This document shows, in pieces, positions 51,031 to 60,079 of a stretch of DNA of 64,000 nucleotides. The stretch is from an uncultured Bacteroidales bacterium (lineage in GTDB: Bacteria > Bacteroidota > Bacteroidia > Bacteroidales > Muribaculaceae). The stretch's first letter is position 1. Each line of letters opens with the position of its first letter. Below the pieces are notes generated by a model. It did no database searches and had not been told where the DNA came from. It saw only the letters and a program-made list of their open reading frames with translations. A program made the position numbers and the translations under genes. The stretch spans positions 23,690 to 87,689 of the forward strand of contig CACYRK010000008.1 of the NCBI GenBank assembly GCA_902776835.1, read 5' to 3'.

Positions 51031-51080
51031 TGTTTTGTTTCTAAAAATCAGTATATTTGCAGAGTTTTAGAAACAAAACA
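51031..51080 (+). promoter_or_regulatory. AbiE promoter inside a perfect 16-bp inverted repeat (operator)
   Basis: TGTTTTGTTTCTAAAA (51031-51046) and its exact reverse complement TTTTAGAAACAAAACA (51065-51080) flank an 18-bp centre containing the -7 element TATATTTG (51052-51059). A TTG at 51027-51029 is a poorly spaced -33. AbiEi antitoxins are known to repress their own operon by binding inverted repeats in the promoter, and this is the obvious site. Confidence 0.75.
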
Positions 51081-51088
51081 AACAAAAA

Positions 51089-51706
51089 ATGGACTTTCTT
51101 ACATTCAGAGAACGGATGTTCCCGATGGGGTGCTTCAACATCAGTCAAGTGTTGTTATGGGAAAAGGATTTCGACCGTAACAATCTTACACGATGGTGCC
51201 GCAAAGGCATGCTTGTGAAACTGCGCAACCAGCATTACGCCTTCACAGAGTATCGTCAGGTTCCCGACTTCTCGCGTTATGTGGCCAACCGTATCTATAT
51301 GCCTTCGTACATCAGCCTGCACAGTGCCTTTTCGTTCTACGGGATGATACCCGAGGAGGTTGTACAGTTTACAAGCGTGACCACACTCAAGACCGCCAAG
51401 TTCGAGAATGCCTTCGGCACCTTCCACTACCAGAACGTAAAGTCGCCACTGTACTTTGGTTATGGCATGAAAAAATTGCAAAATGGACGATGCATGCTGA
51501 TGGCCACACCCGAGAAGGCATTGTTGGATTTTCTCTATCTCTACCCCGACTACAAGACCCCACAGGACATGGAAGAACTGCGGCTTGACCAATATTTCAT
51601 GAGTCATGAGTTAAACACACAACTTCTCATGGAATATCTATCAAGATTCAGCAGCAAGGCCCTGGCACAACGAGTGAAACGCTTACTAAAAGTTTACGCA
51701 TTATGA
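51089..51706 (+). CDS. AbiEi-family antitoxin/transcriptional regulator
   Basis: A 205-residue protein with an N-terminal winged-helix domain ('MGCFNISQVLLWEKDFDRNNLTRWCRKGMLVKLRNQHYAF') followed by the AbiEi domain ('YISLHSAFSFYGMIPEEVVQFTSVTTLKT', 'LMATPEKALLDFLYLYP'). It is the antitoxin of a type IV system and would also repress its own promoter through the inverted repeat just upstream. The stop overlaps the toxin ATG in an ATGA junction. Confidence 0.88.
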   Translation: MDFLTFRERMFPMGCFNISQVLLWEKDFDRNNLTRWCRKGMLVKLRNQHYAFTEYRQVPDFSRYVANRIYMPSYISLHSAFSFYGMIPEEVVQFTSVTTLKTAKFENAFGTFHYQNVKSPLYFGYGMKKLQNGRCMLMATPEKALLDFLYLYPDYKTPQDMEELRLDQYFMSHELNTQLLMEYLSRFSSKALAQRVKRLLKVYAL

Positions 51707-52485
51707 TTGATCTTCAATACATTCGGGATTTTTTCCCTCCCACGATAGCAAGTGAAAGTTGTTTCGACCGATACATGCTTAAGGAGTATCTGCAACTACT
51801 GATTCTCGACTATCTTGCGACAACCACCTACATCGGCAAGATGGCATTTATAGGAGGAACAAACCTCCGGCTTATTCAAGGCATTGATCGTTTCTCGGAA
51901 GACTTGGACTTCGACTGCAAGGGGTTGACTGAAGAGGAGTTCATTTCAATGACCGACAGCGTATTGCTATTTCTACGGCACAACAATATCAATGTGGAAA
52001 CGCGCGATATGCGCAATCCTAAACTTACAGCATTCCGGCGCAACTTCTTTTTCCCTGAGATGTTGTTCAGTTTAGGTCTGACAGGTCATCGCGAAGAGAG
52101 ACTGCTGCTAAAGATTGAGGCTCAGGATCAGGGTGTTTCCTATCAGCCCGAAATCGCCAGCATCAACAAGATGGGGTTCTTCTTCAATGTTCTGGTGCCG
52201 CCAGTGGATGTGCTCTGCGCCATGAAGTTTGCCGCCATTCTCTCTCGTCAGAAAGGGCGCGACTTTTACGACGCCATCTTCCTGCTGTCGAAGGCCAAAC
52301 CAAATATTGACTTCCTTAAGGCAAGGACGGGCATATCGTCGATACAGGAACTAAAGGATGCTTTAACAGAACGCATGAAGGACATCGACTTAAACCATAA
52401 GATGCGCGACTTTTCACATCTCATCTTCAATGAGCAGAATGCCAAGCGTATCCTTCGATTTGCCGATATAGTAGCATCGCTATAG
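51703..52485 (+). CDS. AbiEii-family nucleotidyltransferase toxin
   Basis: A 260-residue DUF1814/AbiEii nucleotidyltransferase. The catalytic motif is intact: G51-G52 in 'FIGGTNLRLIQGIDRFSEDLDFD' (R63, S65, D67, D69), followed by 'ERLLLKIEAQDQ' with a conserved lysine and 'MKFAAILSRQKGRDFYDAIFL'. Family members act as toxins by nucleotidyl transfer, in some cases onto tRNA, and can give phage abortive infection. All visible key residues are present, so the toxin is probably active. It needs co-expression with the antitoxin upstream. Confidence 0.88.
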   Translation: MIDLQYIRDFFPPTIASESCFDRYMLKEYLQLLILDYLATTTYIGKMAFIGGTNLRLIQGIDRFSEDLDFDCKGLTEEEFISMTDSVLLFLRHNNINVETRDMRNPKLTAFRRNFFFPEMLFSLGLTGHREERLLLKIEAQDQGVSYQPEIASINKMGFFFNVLVPPVDVLCAMKFAAILSRQKGRDFYDAIFLLSKAKPNIDFLKARTGISSIQELKDALTERMKDIDLNHKMRDFSHLIFNEQNAKRILRFADIVASL

Positions 52486-52599
52486 TTACATTGAACAAAT
52501 ACGGTGTAATGCCCGAATCAGTATTATCGTAACTATAGCAATGCTTAGAGGCTCGCCATCAGGAACCAGGCAAGTCGTTATTCATTATTACTCAATTGC

Positions 52600-53532
52600 T
52601 TACTGGCGGTTGAGGTAGTGCTCGGCGTCGATGGCGGCGCGGCAGCCGGTTCCGGCGGCAGCGATGGCCTGGCGGTAATGCGGGTCGGCGACGTCGCCGG
52701 CGGCAAAGACGCCCTCGACACTTGTGGCGGTGCCAGGTGCTTGGGTGACGATATAGCCTTGCTCATCGAGGTCGAGTTGTCCGCCCAAGAATGCGGTGTT
52801 GGGCTGATGGCCTATGGCCAGGAAGAATCCGTCGATGGCGATGTCGAGCGTCTCCTCGTGGTCGGTGCCGCGGCCACGCACCAAGTGTGCGCCCTCCACT
52901 CCGTTGTCGCCAAAGAGGCCAACAGTGTTGGTTTCAAACAGAATCTCGATGTTGTCTTTTTCCATGACACGCTTCTGCATGGCTGCCGAAGCACGCAGAT
53001 AATTCTTGCGAACAATCATGTAGACCTTGCTGCACAGATTGCTCAGGTAATGAGCCTCCTCGCAGGCGGTGTCGCCGCCACCTACCACGGCCACCACCTT
53101 GCGACGGTAGAAGAATCCGTCGCACGTGGCGCAGGCGCTAACGCCCTGCCCGGCATACTTTTTCTCGTCGTCGAGGCCCAGATATTTTGCCGAGGCGCCC
53201 GTGGCCACAATCACGGTGTCGGCTGCTATTTGTGCCCCACCGTCGAGCGTGGCGATGAAGGGGCGCTGGCTCAGGTCGATGGCCGTGACCAAACCCGAGC
53301 GCACGTCGGCACCCACATTAACGGCCTGGGCGCGCATGTTGTCCATCAGTTGGAAACCGTCGATGCCGTCGGGAAATCCGGGGAAATTCTCGATGGTTGT
53401 GGTCGTTGTCAACTGTCCGCCCGGCTGCAGTCCCTCGATGAGGATGCTCTTGATGCCTGCGCGGGTGGTATATATCGACGCGGTGTAGCCTGCGGGGCCC
53501 GAGCCAATAATCAAACATTTAGTGCTTTCCAT
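52600..53532 (-). CDS. trxB: Thioredoxin reductase
   Basis: A 310-residue NADPH-dependent flavoenzyme that reduces thioredoxin. FAD site 'LIIGSGPAGYTASIYTTRAG', NADPH site 'VVGGGDTACEEAHYL', redox-active C134 and C137 in 'SACATCDGFFYR', and 'GVFAAGDVADPHYRQAIAAAGTGC' near the C-terminus. Length normal. It lies 25 bp downstream of the LolA-like gene and probably ends the ftsK-lolA-trxB unit. Confidence 0.96.
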   Translation of the reverse strand: MESTKCLIIGSGPAGYTASIYTTRAGIKSILIEGLQPGGQLTTTTTIENFPGFPDGIDGFQLMDNMRAQAVNVGADVRSGLVTAIDLSQRPFIATLDGGAQIAADTVIVATGASAKYLGLDDEKKYAGQGVSACATCDGFFYRRKVVAVVGGGDTACEEAHYLSNLCSKVYMIVRKNYLRASAAMQKRVMEKDNIEILFETNTVGLFGDNGVEGAHLVRGRGTDHEETLDIAIDGFFLAIGHQPNTAFLGGQLDLDEQGYIVTQAPGTATSVEGVFAAGDVADPHYRQAIAAAGTGCRAAIDAEHYLNRQ

Positions 53533-53557
53533 ATCTTTCTATATATTCTAAAACGTG

Positions 53558-54169
53558 TTATCGCAGGTCGACCACCGGCGTTCCGGCAGGCACCTGGCTC
53601 TTGTCGAAAGTAAACGTCGAGGCACCGGCACTCACCCCAGTCTTGTAGTTGGTCAACTTGATTGTGAATCGCGAGCCGTCGCTCATCACAAAGTGTGCCG
53701 ACGAGAGCCTGTACGATCCATTGGAGATGTAAAGGTATACCTCGCTGATTTCGCTCTTGCTCTTGGGCATAAGTTTGATGGCGTAATTGCCTGGTATTTG
53801 CCCTTTTGCCTTCCACATGTGGAAGTTGCGCTTAAAGCCCTCGGCAGCGGCCATGGGGTTGGTCATCTGCAGGTCTTGCTGGGTGGGCGTGGTGATGTTC
53901 ACCTCACCGGTTGCCACGCTGTAGGTCCACATTGCGCTGCCATTGTACCAACACTTCATGTCGTCGGAGAGCAGCCGGAATTTCGCCCCGCTCATGGTTA
54001 TAGTGCCCGATGAACGCCCTTGCGAGCCCGTGATGGCATAAGAAGCCTGTATGTTTCCACCGGCCTTGAGCGCCGCCACGGCCTTGTCGAGCACCTGCTG
54101 AGGCGTTTGTGCCGCCACGGTGGCCACGATGGCCAGGGCGGCAACCAGAAGTAATGCTATGCGTTTCAT
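53558..54169 (-). CDS. LolA-like outer-membrane lipoprotein carrier protein
   Basis: A 203-residue periplasmic protein with a signal peptide (about 1-20, 'LLLVAALAIVATVAAQ') and the LolA-type fold: 'AVAALKAGGNIQASYAI', 'GTITMSGAKFRLLSDDMKCWYNGSAMWTYS' and 'EVNITTPTQQDLQMTNPM'. LolA carries lipoproteins through the periplasm; Bacteroidota homologues are diverged, so the assignment is by fold pattern. It usually sits between ftsK and trxB, as here, but is separated from ftsK by a palindromic element. Confidence 0.82.
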   Translation of the reverse strand: MKRIALLLVAALAIVATVAAQTPQQVLDKAVAALKAGGNIQASYAITGSQGRSSGTITMSGAKFRLLSDDMKCWYNGSAMWTYSVATGEVNITTPTQQDLQMTNPMAAAEGFKRNFHMWKAKGQIPGNYAIKLMPKSKSEISEVYLYISNGSYRLSSAHFVMSDGSRFTIKLTNYKTGVSAGASTFTFDKSQVPAGTPVVDLR

Positions 54170-54229
54170 TATGATTGTAAATTACAAGCCTATAAAGAGC
54201 AGACTATCGTAGCGGCCTAAAGTTTAAAC

Positions 54230-54411
54230 CCAAATCGGTCATTAGAACGGTATTATATTATTTTTTTATTCCTAATTATTCCATAACAGTTTTGTTTTGG
54301 CGTCTTGTCGCCACTGAAATCTCGCCATAGCCCGCTATGCCTTCGATTTCACTAACAGCAATACTCTCAAAACAAATTCTGTTCTGACATTATTTCTAAT
54401 GACCGATTTGG
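54230..54411. repeat. 182-bp imperfect palindromic element (MITE/REP-like) between ftsK and the LolA-like gene
   Basis: The outer arms CCAAATCGGTCATTAGAA (54230-54247) and TTCTAATGACCGATTTGG (54394-54411) are a perfect 18-bp inverted repeat. Further inside, AACAG/TTTTGTTTTG (54285-54299) faces CAAAACAAATTCTGTT (54368-54383). In the centre GAAATC (54316-54321) and CATAG (54326-54330) face CTATG (54335-54339) and GATTTC (54345-54350) around the loop CCCG. The nested symmetry suggests a large hairpin or a non-autonomous mobile or REP-like element; no coding potential is seen. Confidence 0.7.
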
Positions 54412-54453
54412 ATTAAAGCGCACCATGAAGATGCCGCTCACCGGCTGCCCGGA

Positions 54454-56928
54454 TCAGCCAAACAATTGGTCGACATCCATAGGCGAGACGAGCACCTTGC
54501 GCGGCTTGCCGCCCTGTGCGGGCCCCACGATGCCGGCGGCCTCCATCTGGTCCATGATGCGGCCAGCGCGGTTGTAGCCAATCTCGTAGCGGCGCTGCAG
54601 CGACGAGGTGCTGGCGGTGTCGCTCTGCACGATGAATTTTGCCGCCTCCTCAAAGAGCGGGTCGCGCTCCTTGACGTTGCTGGCGTCGGCGCTGCCGCCA
54701 ACACCGCTATCGTCGTTGCCCACATACTCGGGCAGGATGTATGCGCTGTCGTGCTTGATGTTCTTGTCGGCGTCCTCCTGCTCCTTGATATACTCGGTGA
54801 TGCGCACGATGTCGGGCGTATCGACAAAGGGGCATTGCAGGCGCGTGACGTCGCCGTCGAGCGAGAAGAGCATGTCGCCACGGCCAATGAGTTGCTGCGC
54901 TCCCACGCGGTCGATGATGATGCGGCTGTCGACCGACTGCGACACGGCGAAGGCCACACGGCCAGGGAAGTTGGCCTTGATTAAGCCGGTGATTACCTGG
55001 GCCGAGGGGCGCTGGGTAGCGATAATCATGTGGATACCCACAGCACGGGCCTTCTGGGCGATGCGCACGATGGGCATCTCCACCTCCTTGCCGGCGGTCA
55101 TAATCATGTCGCTGAACTCGTCGATGATGCACACAATGTAAGGCATGAACTGATAGCGCACGTCGCCATGCTCGTCGCGTAACTCGCGCAACTCGGCCTT
55201 CCACTTGCGGTTATAGTCCTCGACGTTGCGCACTTTCACGTCCTCGAGCACGCGGTAGCGGTTTTCCATCTCCTGCACGAGGCTGTTGAGCGTGCGCACC
55301 ACCTTCTCGGTGTCGGTAACGATGGCGCGGTCGTCGCCCTCGACCTTTGCAAAGAAGTACTTCTCGAGGTCGGCATAGACGCTAAACTCCACACGCTTGG
55401 GGTCGACGAGCACCAGTTTGAGTTCGCTCGGGCCTTTCTTGTAGAGCAGCGATGTTATGATGGCGTTCAGGCCCACCGACTTTCCCTTACCCGTGGCACC
55501 GGCCACGAGCAAGTGCGGCATCTTGCACAAGTCGGCAACAAAAACCTTGTTGCTCACCGTGCAGCCCAGCGCCATAGGCAGGCGGGCTGTCGACTCGGTG
55601 AACTCCTTGCTGGCCAGCACCTCGCGCATGGGCACCACCTGCGGCTCGCGGTTGGGCACCTCGATGCCGATGGTGCCACGGCCCGGCATGGGCGCGATAA
55701 TGCGGATGCCCAGGGCCGCCAGGCTCAGGGCTATGTCGTCCTCGAGGTTGCGAATCTTGCTGATGCGCACACCGTCGGCGGGAATGATTTCAAACAAAGT
55801 GACCGTGGGACCCACGTGCACCTCAATCTTCTTGATTTCGATGCCATATTTTCCCAACGTGTCCTTGATGCGCTGCTTGTTGCTCTCCTGCTCCTCGCGG
55901 TCGACGCTGTCGGTGCGCATTTCGATTTTTTGCAGCAAGTCGAGTGTCGGGAATTGATAGTGGATATATTCGCCCGTGGGATCGTGCGGATTGGTGAGTT
56001 TGCCGTGCTCGATTGGCTTGAGCGTAGCGGCAGCCGCTGCCGTCGCTGTGGCGTGCTGTGGCTTCTTCTCGGCTTCGGGACGCTGCTTTTTCTCGGGCTT
56101 GCGCTTCTCGGCCGGCTGCTCAGTCTCTTTCTCGTCGGTCGTCGGGGCGATGTCGCGCTTGCGCTTGTCGCCCATGAACTCCGACAGCCCGTGCTTAACC
56201 TCGCTGTCATCGCCCTTGATTTCCTTGCCGTCGAACGAACGTCGGGGCAACTTGTCTTGTATCCTGCTGTACAGGTTCTTCAGGGTGTTGTAGCAAATCA
56301 GGATCCAAAGCATCACCAGGATGATGTTCACCCCAATCATGCCGTAGATGCCGAGCAGGCCCTCGAGCCACTTGTTGGCATAGAAACCAAATGCGCCCGC
56401 CAGCCACACCGGAACGTTGAAATTGCTGGTGGCCGCGCCCACCACCATCGCTACGGTGAAGATTGTGAACAGAGTAATCAGCGTGTAGGTGAAGAAATGC
56501 ACCTTTTTCTCGCGGTGCACGAGGCGCCATCCTATCACGAGGCACCAAACCACAATGATGAATGCTGCCACGCCCACACCGTCTTCCATGAGCCACTGCG
56601 ACACTGAAGCACCCACCGATCCGCCCGCATTCTGTATTTGCTGCAGCGGCCGCGCGTTTTCCACAACGTTGAAGTCGAGCACGCGGCTTTGGTCGGTAAT
56701 TCCAGCGCCAAACAGATAAGACAGGAACGACAGCAACAGGTACACGCCAGCCAGCAGTACGATGGTGCCAATGGCAAAGCGCGTGCGGCTGTGTTTGAAG
56801 AAGTGCGCCAGTCGCTGCCACACTGATGTTTCTTGCTGCTCGATGGCGCGCTTTGCCGCCTCGGCTTTCTTATACTCTTCGGTCTCCTTTATATTTGATA
56901 TATCAGGATTGAACGGTTCTTTTGACAT
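54454..56928 (-). CDS. ftsK: DNA translocase FtsK
   Basis: An 824-residue septal DNA pump that segregates chromosomes at division. N-terminal membrane domain with four to five helices (about 48-225), a charged Glu/Lys/Pro linker (about 240-320), then the motor: 'IIAPMPGRGTIGIEVPN', Walker A 'VAGATGKGKSVGLNAII' (near residues 477-484), Walker B 'MPYIVCIIDEFSDMI', and 'IGRGDMLFSLDGD'. The C-terminal winged-helix gamma domain is 'SSLQRRYEIGYNRAGRIMDQMEAAGIV'. Start ATG at 56928. Confidence 0.96.
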   Translation of the reverse strand: MSKEPFNPDISNIKETEEYKKAEAAKRAIEQQETSVWQRLAHFFKHSRTRFAIGTIVLLAGVYLLLSFLSYLFGAGITDQSRVLDFNVVENARPLQQIQNAGGSVGASVSQWLMEDGVGVAAFIIVVWCLVIGWRLVHREKKVHFFTYTLITLFTIFTVAMVVGAATSNFNVPVWLAGAFGFYANKWLEGLLGIYGMIGVNIILVMLWILICYNTLKNLYSRIQDKLPRRSFDGKEIKGDDSEVKHGLSEFMGDKRKRDIAPTTDEKETEQPAEKRKPEKKQRPEAEKKPQHATATAAAAATLKPIEHGKLTNPHDPTGEYIHYQFPTLDLLQKIEMRTDSVDREEQESNKQRIKDTLGKYGIEIKKIEVHVGPTVTLFEIIPADGVRISKIRNLEDDIALSLAALGIRIIAPMPGRGTIGIEVPNREPQVVPMREVLASKEFTESTARLPMALGCTVSNKVFVADLCKMPHLLVAGATGKGKSVGLNAIITSLLYKKGPSELKLVLVDPKRVEFSVYADLEKYFFAKVEGDDRAIVTDTEKVVRTLNSLVQEMENRYRVLEDVKVRNVEDYNRKWKAELRELRDEHGDVRYQFMPYIVCIIDEFSDMIMTAGKEVEMPIVRIAQKARAVGIHMIIATQRPSAQVITGLIKANFPGRVAFAVSQSVDSRIIIDRVGAQQLIGRGDMLFSLDGDVTRLQCPFVDTPDIVRITEYIKEQEDADKNIKHDSAYILPEYVGNDDSGVGGSADASNVKERDPLFEEAAKFIVQSDTASTSSLQRRYEIGYNRAGRIMDQMEAAGIVGPAQGGKPRKVLVSPMDVDQLFG

Positions 56929-57097
56929 GTTATAAACTGCCTTTTATGGGGTGAATAGAAATTGCCGTTAAAATTACTACAAAGTTTTGAAACGACAGGC
57001 GAAAAAAAGGCAAAAAATTTATAAATGAGAAAAAATAATTCTCAAACGTGAATTTTTTGTTCACATTTGAGAATTACGAGAGCCGTTTCGGGTCAAC

Positions 57098-58513
57098 TTA
57101 TCGAGCCGGCATGGATGGCATACGCATTTCCTCATCGGGTCGGTCGAGCACCTCGTCACGGAAGAAATACTTTTTCACGTCGTTGAGGTCGTCGGCCGTG
57201 AACACCTCGACCGAGCCATCGGCTTTGTGGACCTCGAACCTGAGTTCCGAAGAATTGAACTGGAACATGATGTTATTGCAAGCCCTCTCGTTGTTCCATG
57301 TGGTCTCGTCGACAATCACCTTGCGCAAGCCGCCACAGAAGTCGAAGCAGTTCATCCCCACTTCCTTAAGCGTGCTGGGCAGCGTCACCTCATTTATGCC
57401 ACCGCAACTGTAGAACTGGCCGCGCTCCATCGACTGCAGGCTGTTGCCCAGATTCACGCTGCGCAGCCCATAGCAACTGTAGAACGCGTATTCGCCCAAA
57501 TGCTTAACATTGGCGAGATTGATGCCCGTCAGGCCGCGGGTCTCGTAGAATGCGTGCGATGCAACCACCGTGACGGTCTCGGGCACGGTGTAGTCGCCCA
57601 ACTGGTTGGCAATGGGACAATAAAGCAACTTGGTCATGTCGGCAGTGAAGAGGATGCCATCGCGCACAGCGAGGGCTTCGTTGGCCGGATTGATATTAAG
57701 GGTGGCAAGTTTGGGGCAACTGGTGAATGGATTGCCCTGCAACTCCTCGAGCGTGGCCGGCAGATTGACCTCGACAAGGTTGCGGCAGTTGTGGAACGCG
57801 TCGCCGCCAAGCGTGACAACGCCCTCGGGCACCGTCACACTCTGCAATTTCGAGGCACCGCTGACGACCTCTTTTCCAATCTTCTTAAGCCCTTTGTTAA
57901 AGACAATCTCCTCAAGCGAGTCGCAATAGGCAAAGGCATAGTTTTCAATTACTTGCACGCTTTCGGGCAGCACCACTCGGCGGAACAACTTACATTCCTT
58001 GAAAGCCGCCAAGCCTATCGTTCTCACCGTCGGAGGCAAGTCGATGCTCTTTAGCGATTTGCACCCGCTGAACGTGCGCTCGCGAATGATGTCGAGCGTG
58101 GACGGCAGTTTCACCTGGGTGAGGTTGGTGCAGTCTTCAAATGCCGCATAGCCAATCGTTTTCACCGTCGGCGGCACGTCGACCTGGGTCAGCCCCTCGC
58201 AGTTGGTAAACGCCCAAATGTCGATATTGGAGATGGTTTTGGGAATCTTCACCTCGGTAATTTTGTCGCAGCCGAAAAATCCCCAACTGCCAATCGTGCT
58301 CACAACGTAAGTATTGCCGTCGTATTTCACCTTTTCGGGAATGATGAGTTTTCCCTCAGGTTTGTGATTATCATCGATTTTACCCACCTTCACCGTACCG
58401 TCATCAAGCACATCATATTTCAGTCCCTTAACCTGAAAGGACTGTGCCGCAGCCGACAGCGCCACCGCAACCGCCATTGCCACAGAGAGTAGTGTTTTAA
58501 AAGTGTGTTTCAT
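57098..58513 (-). CDS. BspA-like secreted leucine-rich repeat protein
   Basis: A 471-residue protein. The start is the ATG at 58513 (MKHTFKTLLSVAMAVAVALSAAAQ), which gives a signal peptide; the upstream open frame has none. After it come about twelve LRR_5 repeats ('VPPTVKTIGYAAFEDCTNLTQVKLP', 'LPESVQVIENYAFAYCDSLEEI'), then a non-repeat C-terminus ('EVFTADDLNDVKKYFFRDEVLDRP'). Unlike the protein at the left edge of the window it has no dockerin. Probably surface or periplasmic. It lies 90 bp after trkH. Confidence 0.85.
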   Translation of the reverse strand: MKHTFKTLLSVAMAVAVALSAAAQSFQVKGLKYDVLDDGTVKVGKIDDNHKPEGKLIIPEKVKYDGNTYVVSTIGSWGFFGCDKITEVKIPKTISNIDIWAFTNCEGLTQVDVPPTVKTIGYAAFEDCTNLTQVKLPSTLDIIRERTFSGCKSLKSIDLPPTVRTIGLAAFKECKLFRRVVLPESVQVIENYAFAYCDSLEEIVFNKGLKKIGKEVVSGASKLQSVTVPEGVVTLGGDAFHNCRNLVEVNLPATLEELQGNPFTSCPKLATLNINPANEALAVRDGILFTADMTKLLYCPIANQLGDYTVPETVTVVASHAFYETRGLTGINLANVKHLGEYAFYSCYGLRSVNLGNSLQSMERGQFYSCGGINEVTLPSTLKEVGMNCFDFCGGLRKVIVDETTWNNERACNNIMFQFNSSELRFEVHKADGSVEVFTADDLNDVKKYFFRDEVLDRPDEEMRMPSMPAR

Positions 58514-58603
58514 AATTTCAAGTATGTTGATTAATAATGTATTGTATTTCTCGAGGTAGAATGCGGCCACAGGCACTGCCGCCAAAGCGAAGACGACAGG
58601 AGG

Positions 58604-60079
58604 TCAGTCTTTGATCCAGAATGATGTGGTGAACAACGACAGCACGGTGAACAGTTCAAGACGTCCCACAAGCATCTCGAACGACAACAGCCACTTAGCA
58701 GCATCGGGCAAGATGGCGAAACCGTTGGCGCCTATCGAGCCGTAACCCACGCCATAGTTGCTGATCACCGAAATCGAGGTGTAGAGCGAGTCGAAGATTG
58801 GCACACCCATGAGCGTGAGCAGCACAGCCACCACCATGAGCACGAGCATGTAAATCGACAAGAATGCTATCACCTTCGACACCACCGTGTGCGGAATGGC
58901 GCGGCCATCGACACGCACCGCTGTCACTGTGTTGCTGTGCAAGATGCGGTAAAACTCGTTTTTGGTGTTCTTAAGCAAGACGAAAAAGCGGTCAATCTTT
59001 GCACCGCCCGACGTCGACCCGGCCATACCACCAAAGAACATGATAATCATCAGCATCATGGCGATGAACTCGCCTTTGGTCTCGTAATGCACACTGGTAA
59101 AGCCTGTTGAGGTGATGGCGCCGATAGTGTCGAAGAAAGCGTAGATAAAACGATTGGCACGCGTGTCGCACATATTCATCCACTCCATGTGTGACACAAT
59201 AATCAGCGTAACGACCACTGTCATAATGAGATACCACCTGAAGGTGTCGCTATGCCACAACTTCGAGAAGCGGCCACGCACAAGGTTGAACAACAGGGTG
59301 AAATTGACGCCGCCCAAAAACATGAACACCATGACCACGATGTAGACGTACGATGAATGCCAGTGGTTTATTCCAGCGTTTTTGGTCGACAGTCCACCCG
59401 TCGACAGCGTGGTCAGCGCATGGCACACAGCATCGAACCACCCCATGGGTTTCACCAGAAGCACGGCCATAAGGGCTGTAAGCACCACGTAGATAATCCA
59501 CAGGTCTTTAGCCGTTTGGCTCACACGCGGGCGCATTCGCTCGTGTGTGATGCCGGTGACCTCGGCATTGAATAATGCGATGCCGCCTTTGTAGTTGAGC
59601 ATAGGCAGCACGGCGAGCGTGAAAAGTATGATTCCCATGCCGCCGATCCACTGCATAAGAGCGCGCCACATGAGCAAGCCGCGCGGCAGCGACTCCAGGT
59701 CGCCAATCACCGACGAGCCCGTGGTTGTAAACCCGGCCATGGTCTCAAAAAAAGCATCGGTGATGGTTGTCAGCGTGCCCGTTATCAGGAACGGCAACAT
59801 GCCGAAAACCGAGAAAAACACCCACACCGTGGCCGTAAGCATCAGTCCTTCGCGCTTGTGCATCGACTTCACACGCGGCTTGATGCGGAAAGCCATCAAA
59901 GCGCCTACGAGCATGGTCACCCCAACGGTGTAGAGGAAAGCCATTGCCGTGGGCATCTCGCCATAGGCGAACGACACCGCCATGGGTATGACCATGAACA
60001 GCGCCTCCACCATAAGGAGCCACCCAATCACTCGCAAGATTATGCGAAAATTGACGCTTTGTGTAAGTGTACGTGCCAT
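58604..60079 (-). CDS. trkH: Potassium uptake protein TrkH
   Basis: A 491-residue channel-like membrane subunit of the Trk potassium system, with the four-fold repeated pore segments of the TrkH/KtrB family ('METMAGFTTTGSSVIGDLE', 'CHALTTLSTGGLSTKN', 'FDTIGAITSTGFTSVHY', 'SISVISNYGVGYGSIG'). It works with the NAD-binding gating subunit TrkA encoded just upstream; the trkA stop is adjacent to the trkH ATG. Confidence 0.95.
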   Translation of the reverse strand: MARTLTQSVNFRIILRVIGWLLMVEALFMVIPMAVSFAYGEMPTAMAFLYTVGVTMLVGALMAFRIKPRVKSMHKREGLMLTATVWVFFSVFGMLPFLITGTLTTITDAFFETMAGFTTTGSSVIGDLESLPRGLLMWRALMQWIGGMGIILFTLAVLPMLNYKGGIALFNAEVTGITHERMRPRVSQTAKDLWIIYVVLTALMAVLLVKPMGWFDAVCHALTTLSTGGLSTKNAGINHWHSSYVYIVVMVFMFLGGVNFTLLFNLVRGRFSKLWHSDTFRWYLIMTVVVTLIIVSHMEWMNMCDTRANRFIYAFFDTIGAITSTGFTSVHYETKGEFIAMMLMIIMFFGGMAGSTSGGAKIDRFFVLLKNTKNEFYRILHSNTVTAVRVDGRAIPHTVVSKVIAFLSIYMLVLMVVAVLLTLMGVPIFDSLYTSISVISNYGVGYGSIGANGFAILPDAAKWLLSFEMLVGRLELFTVLSLFTTSFWIKD

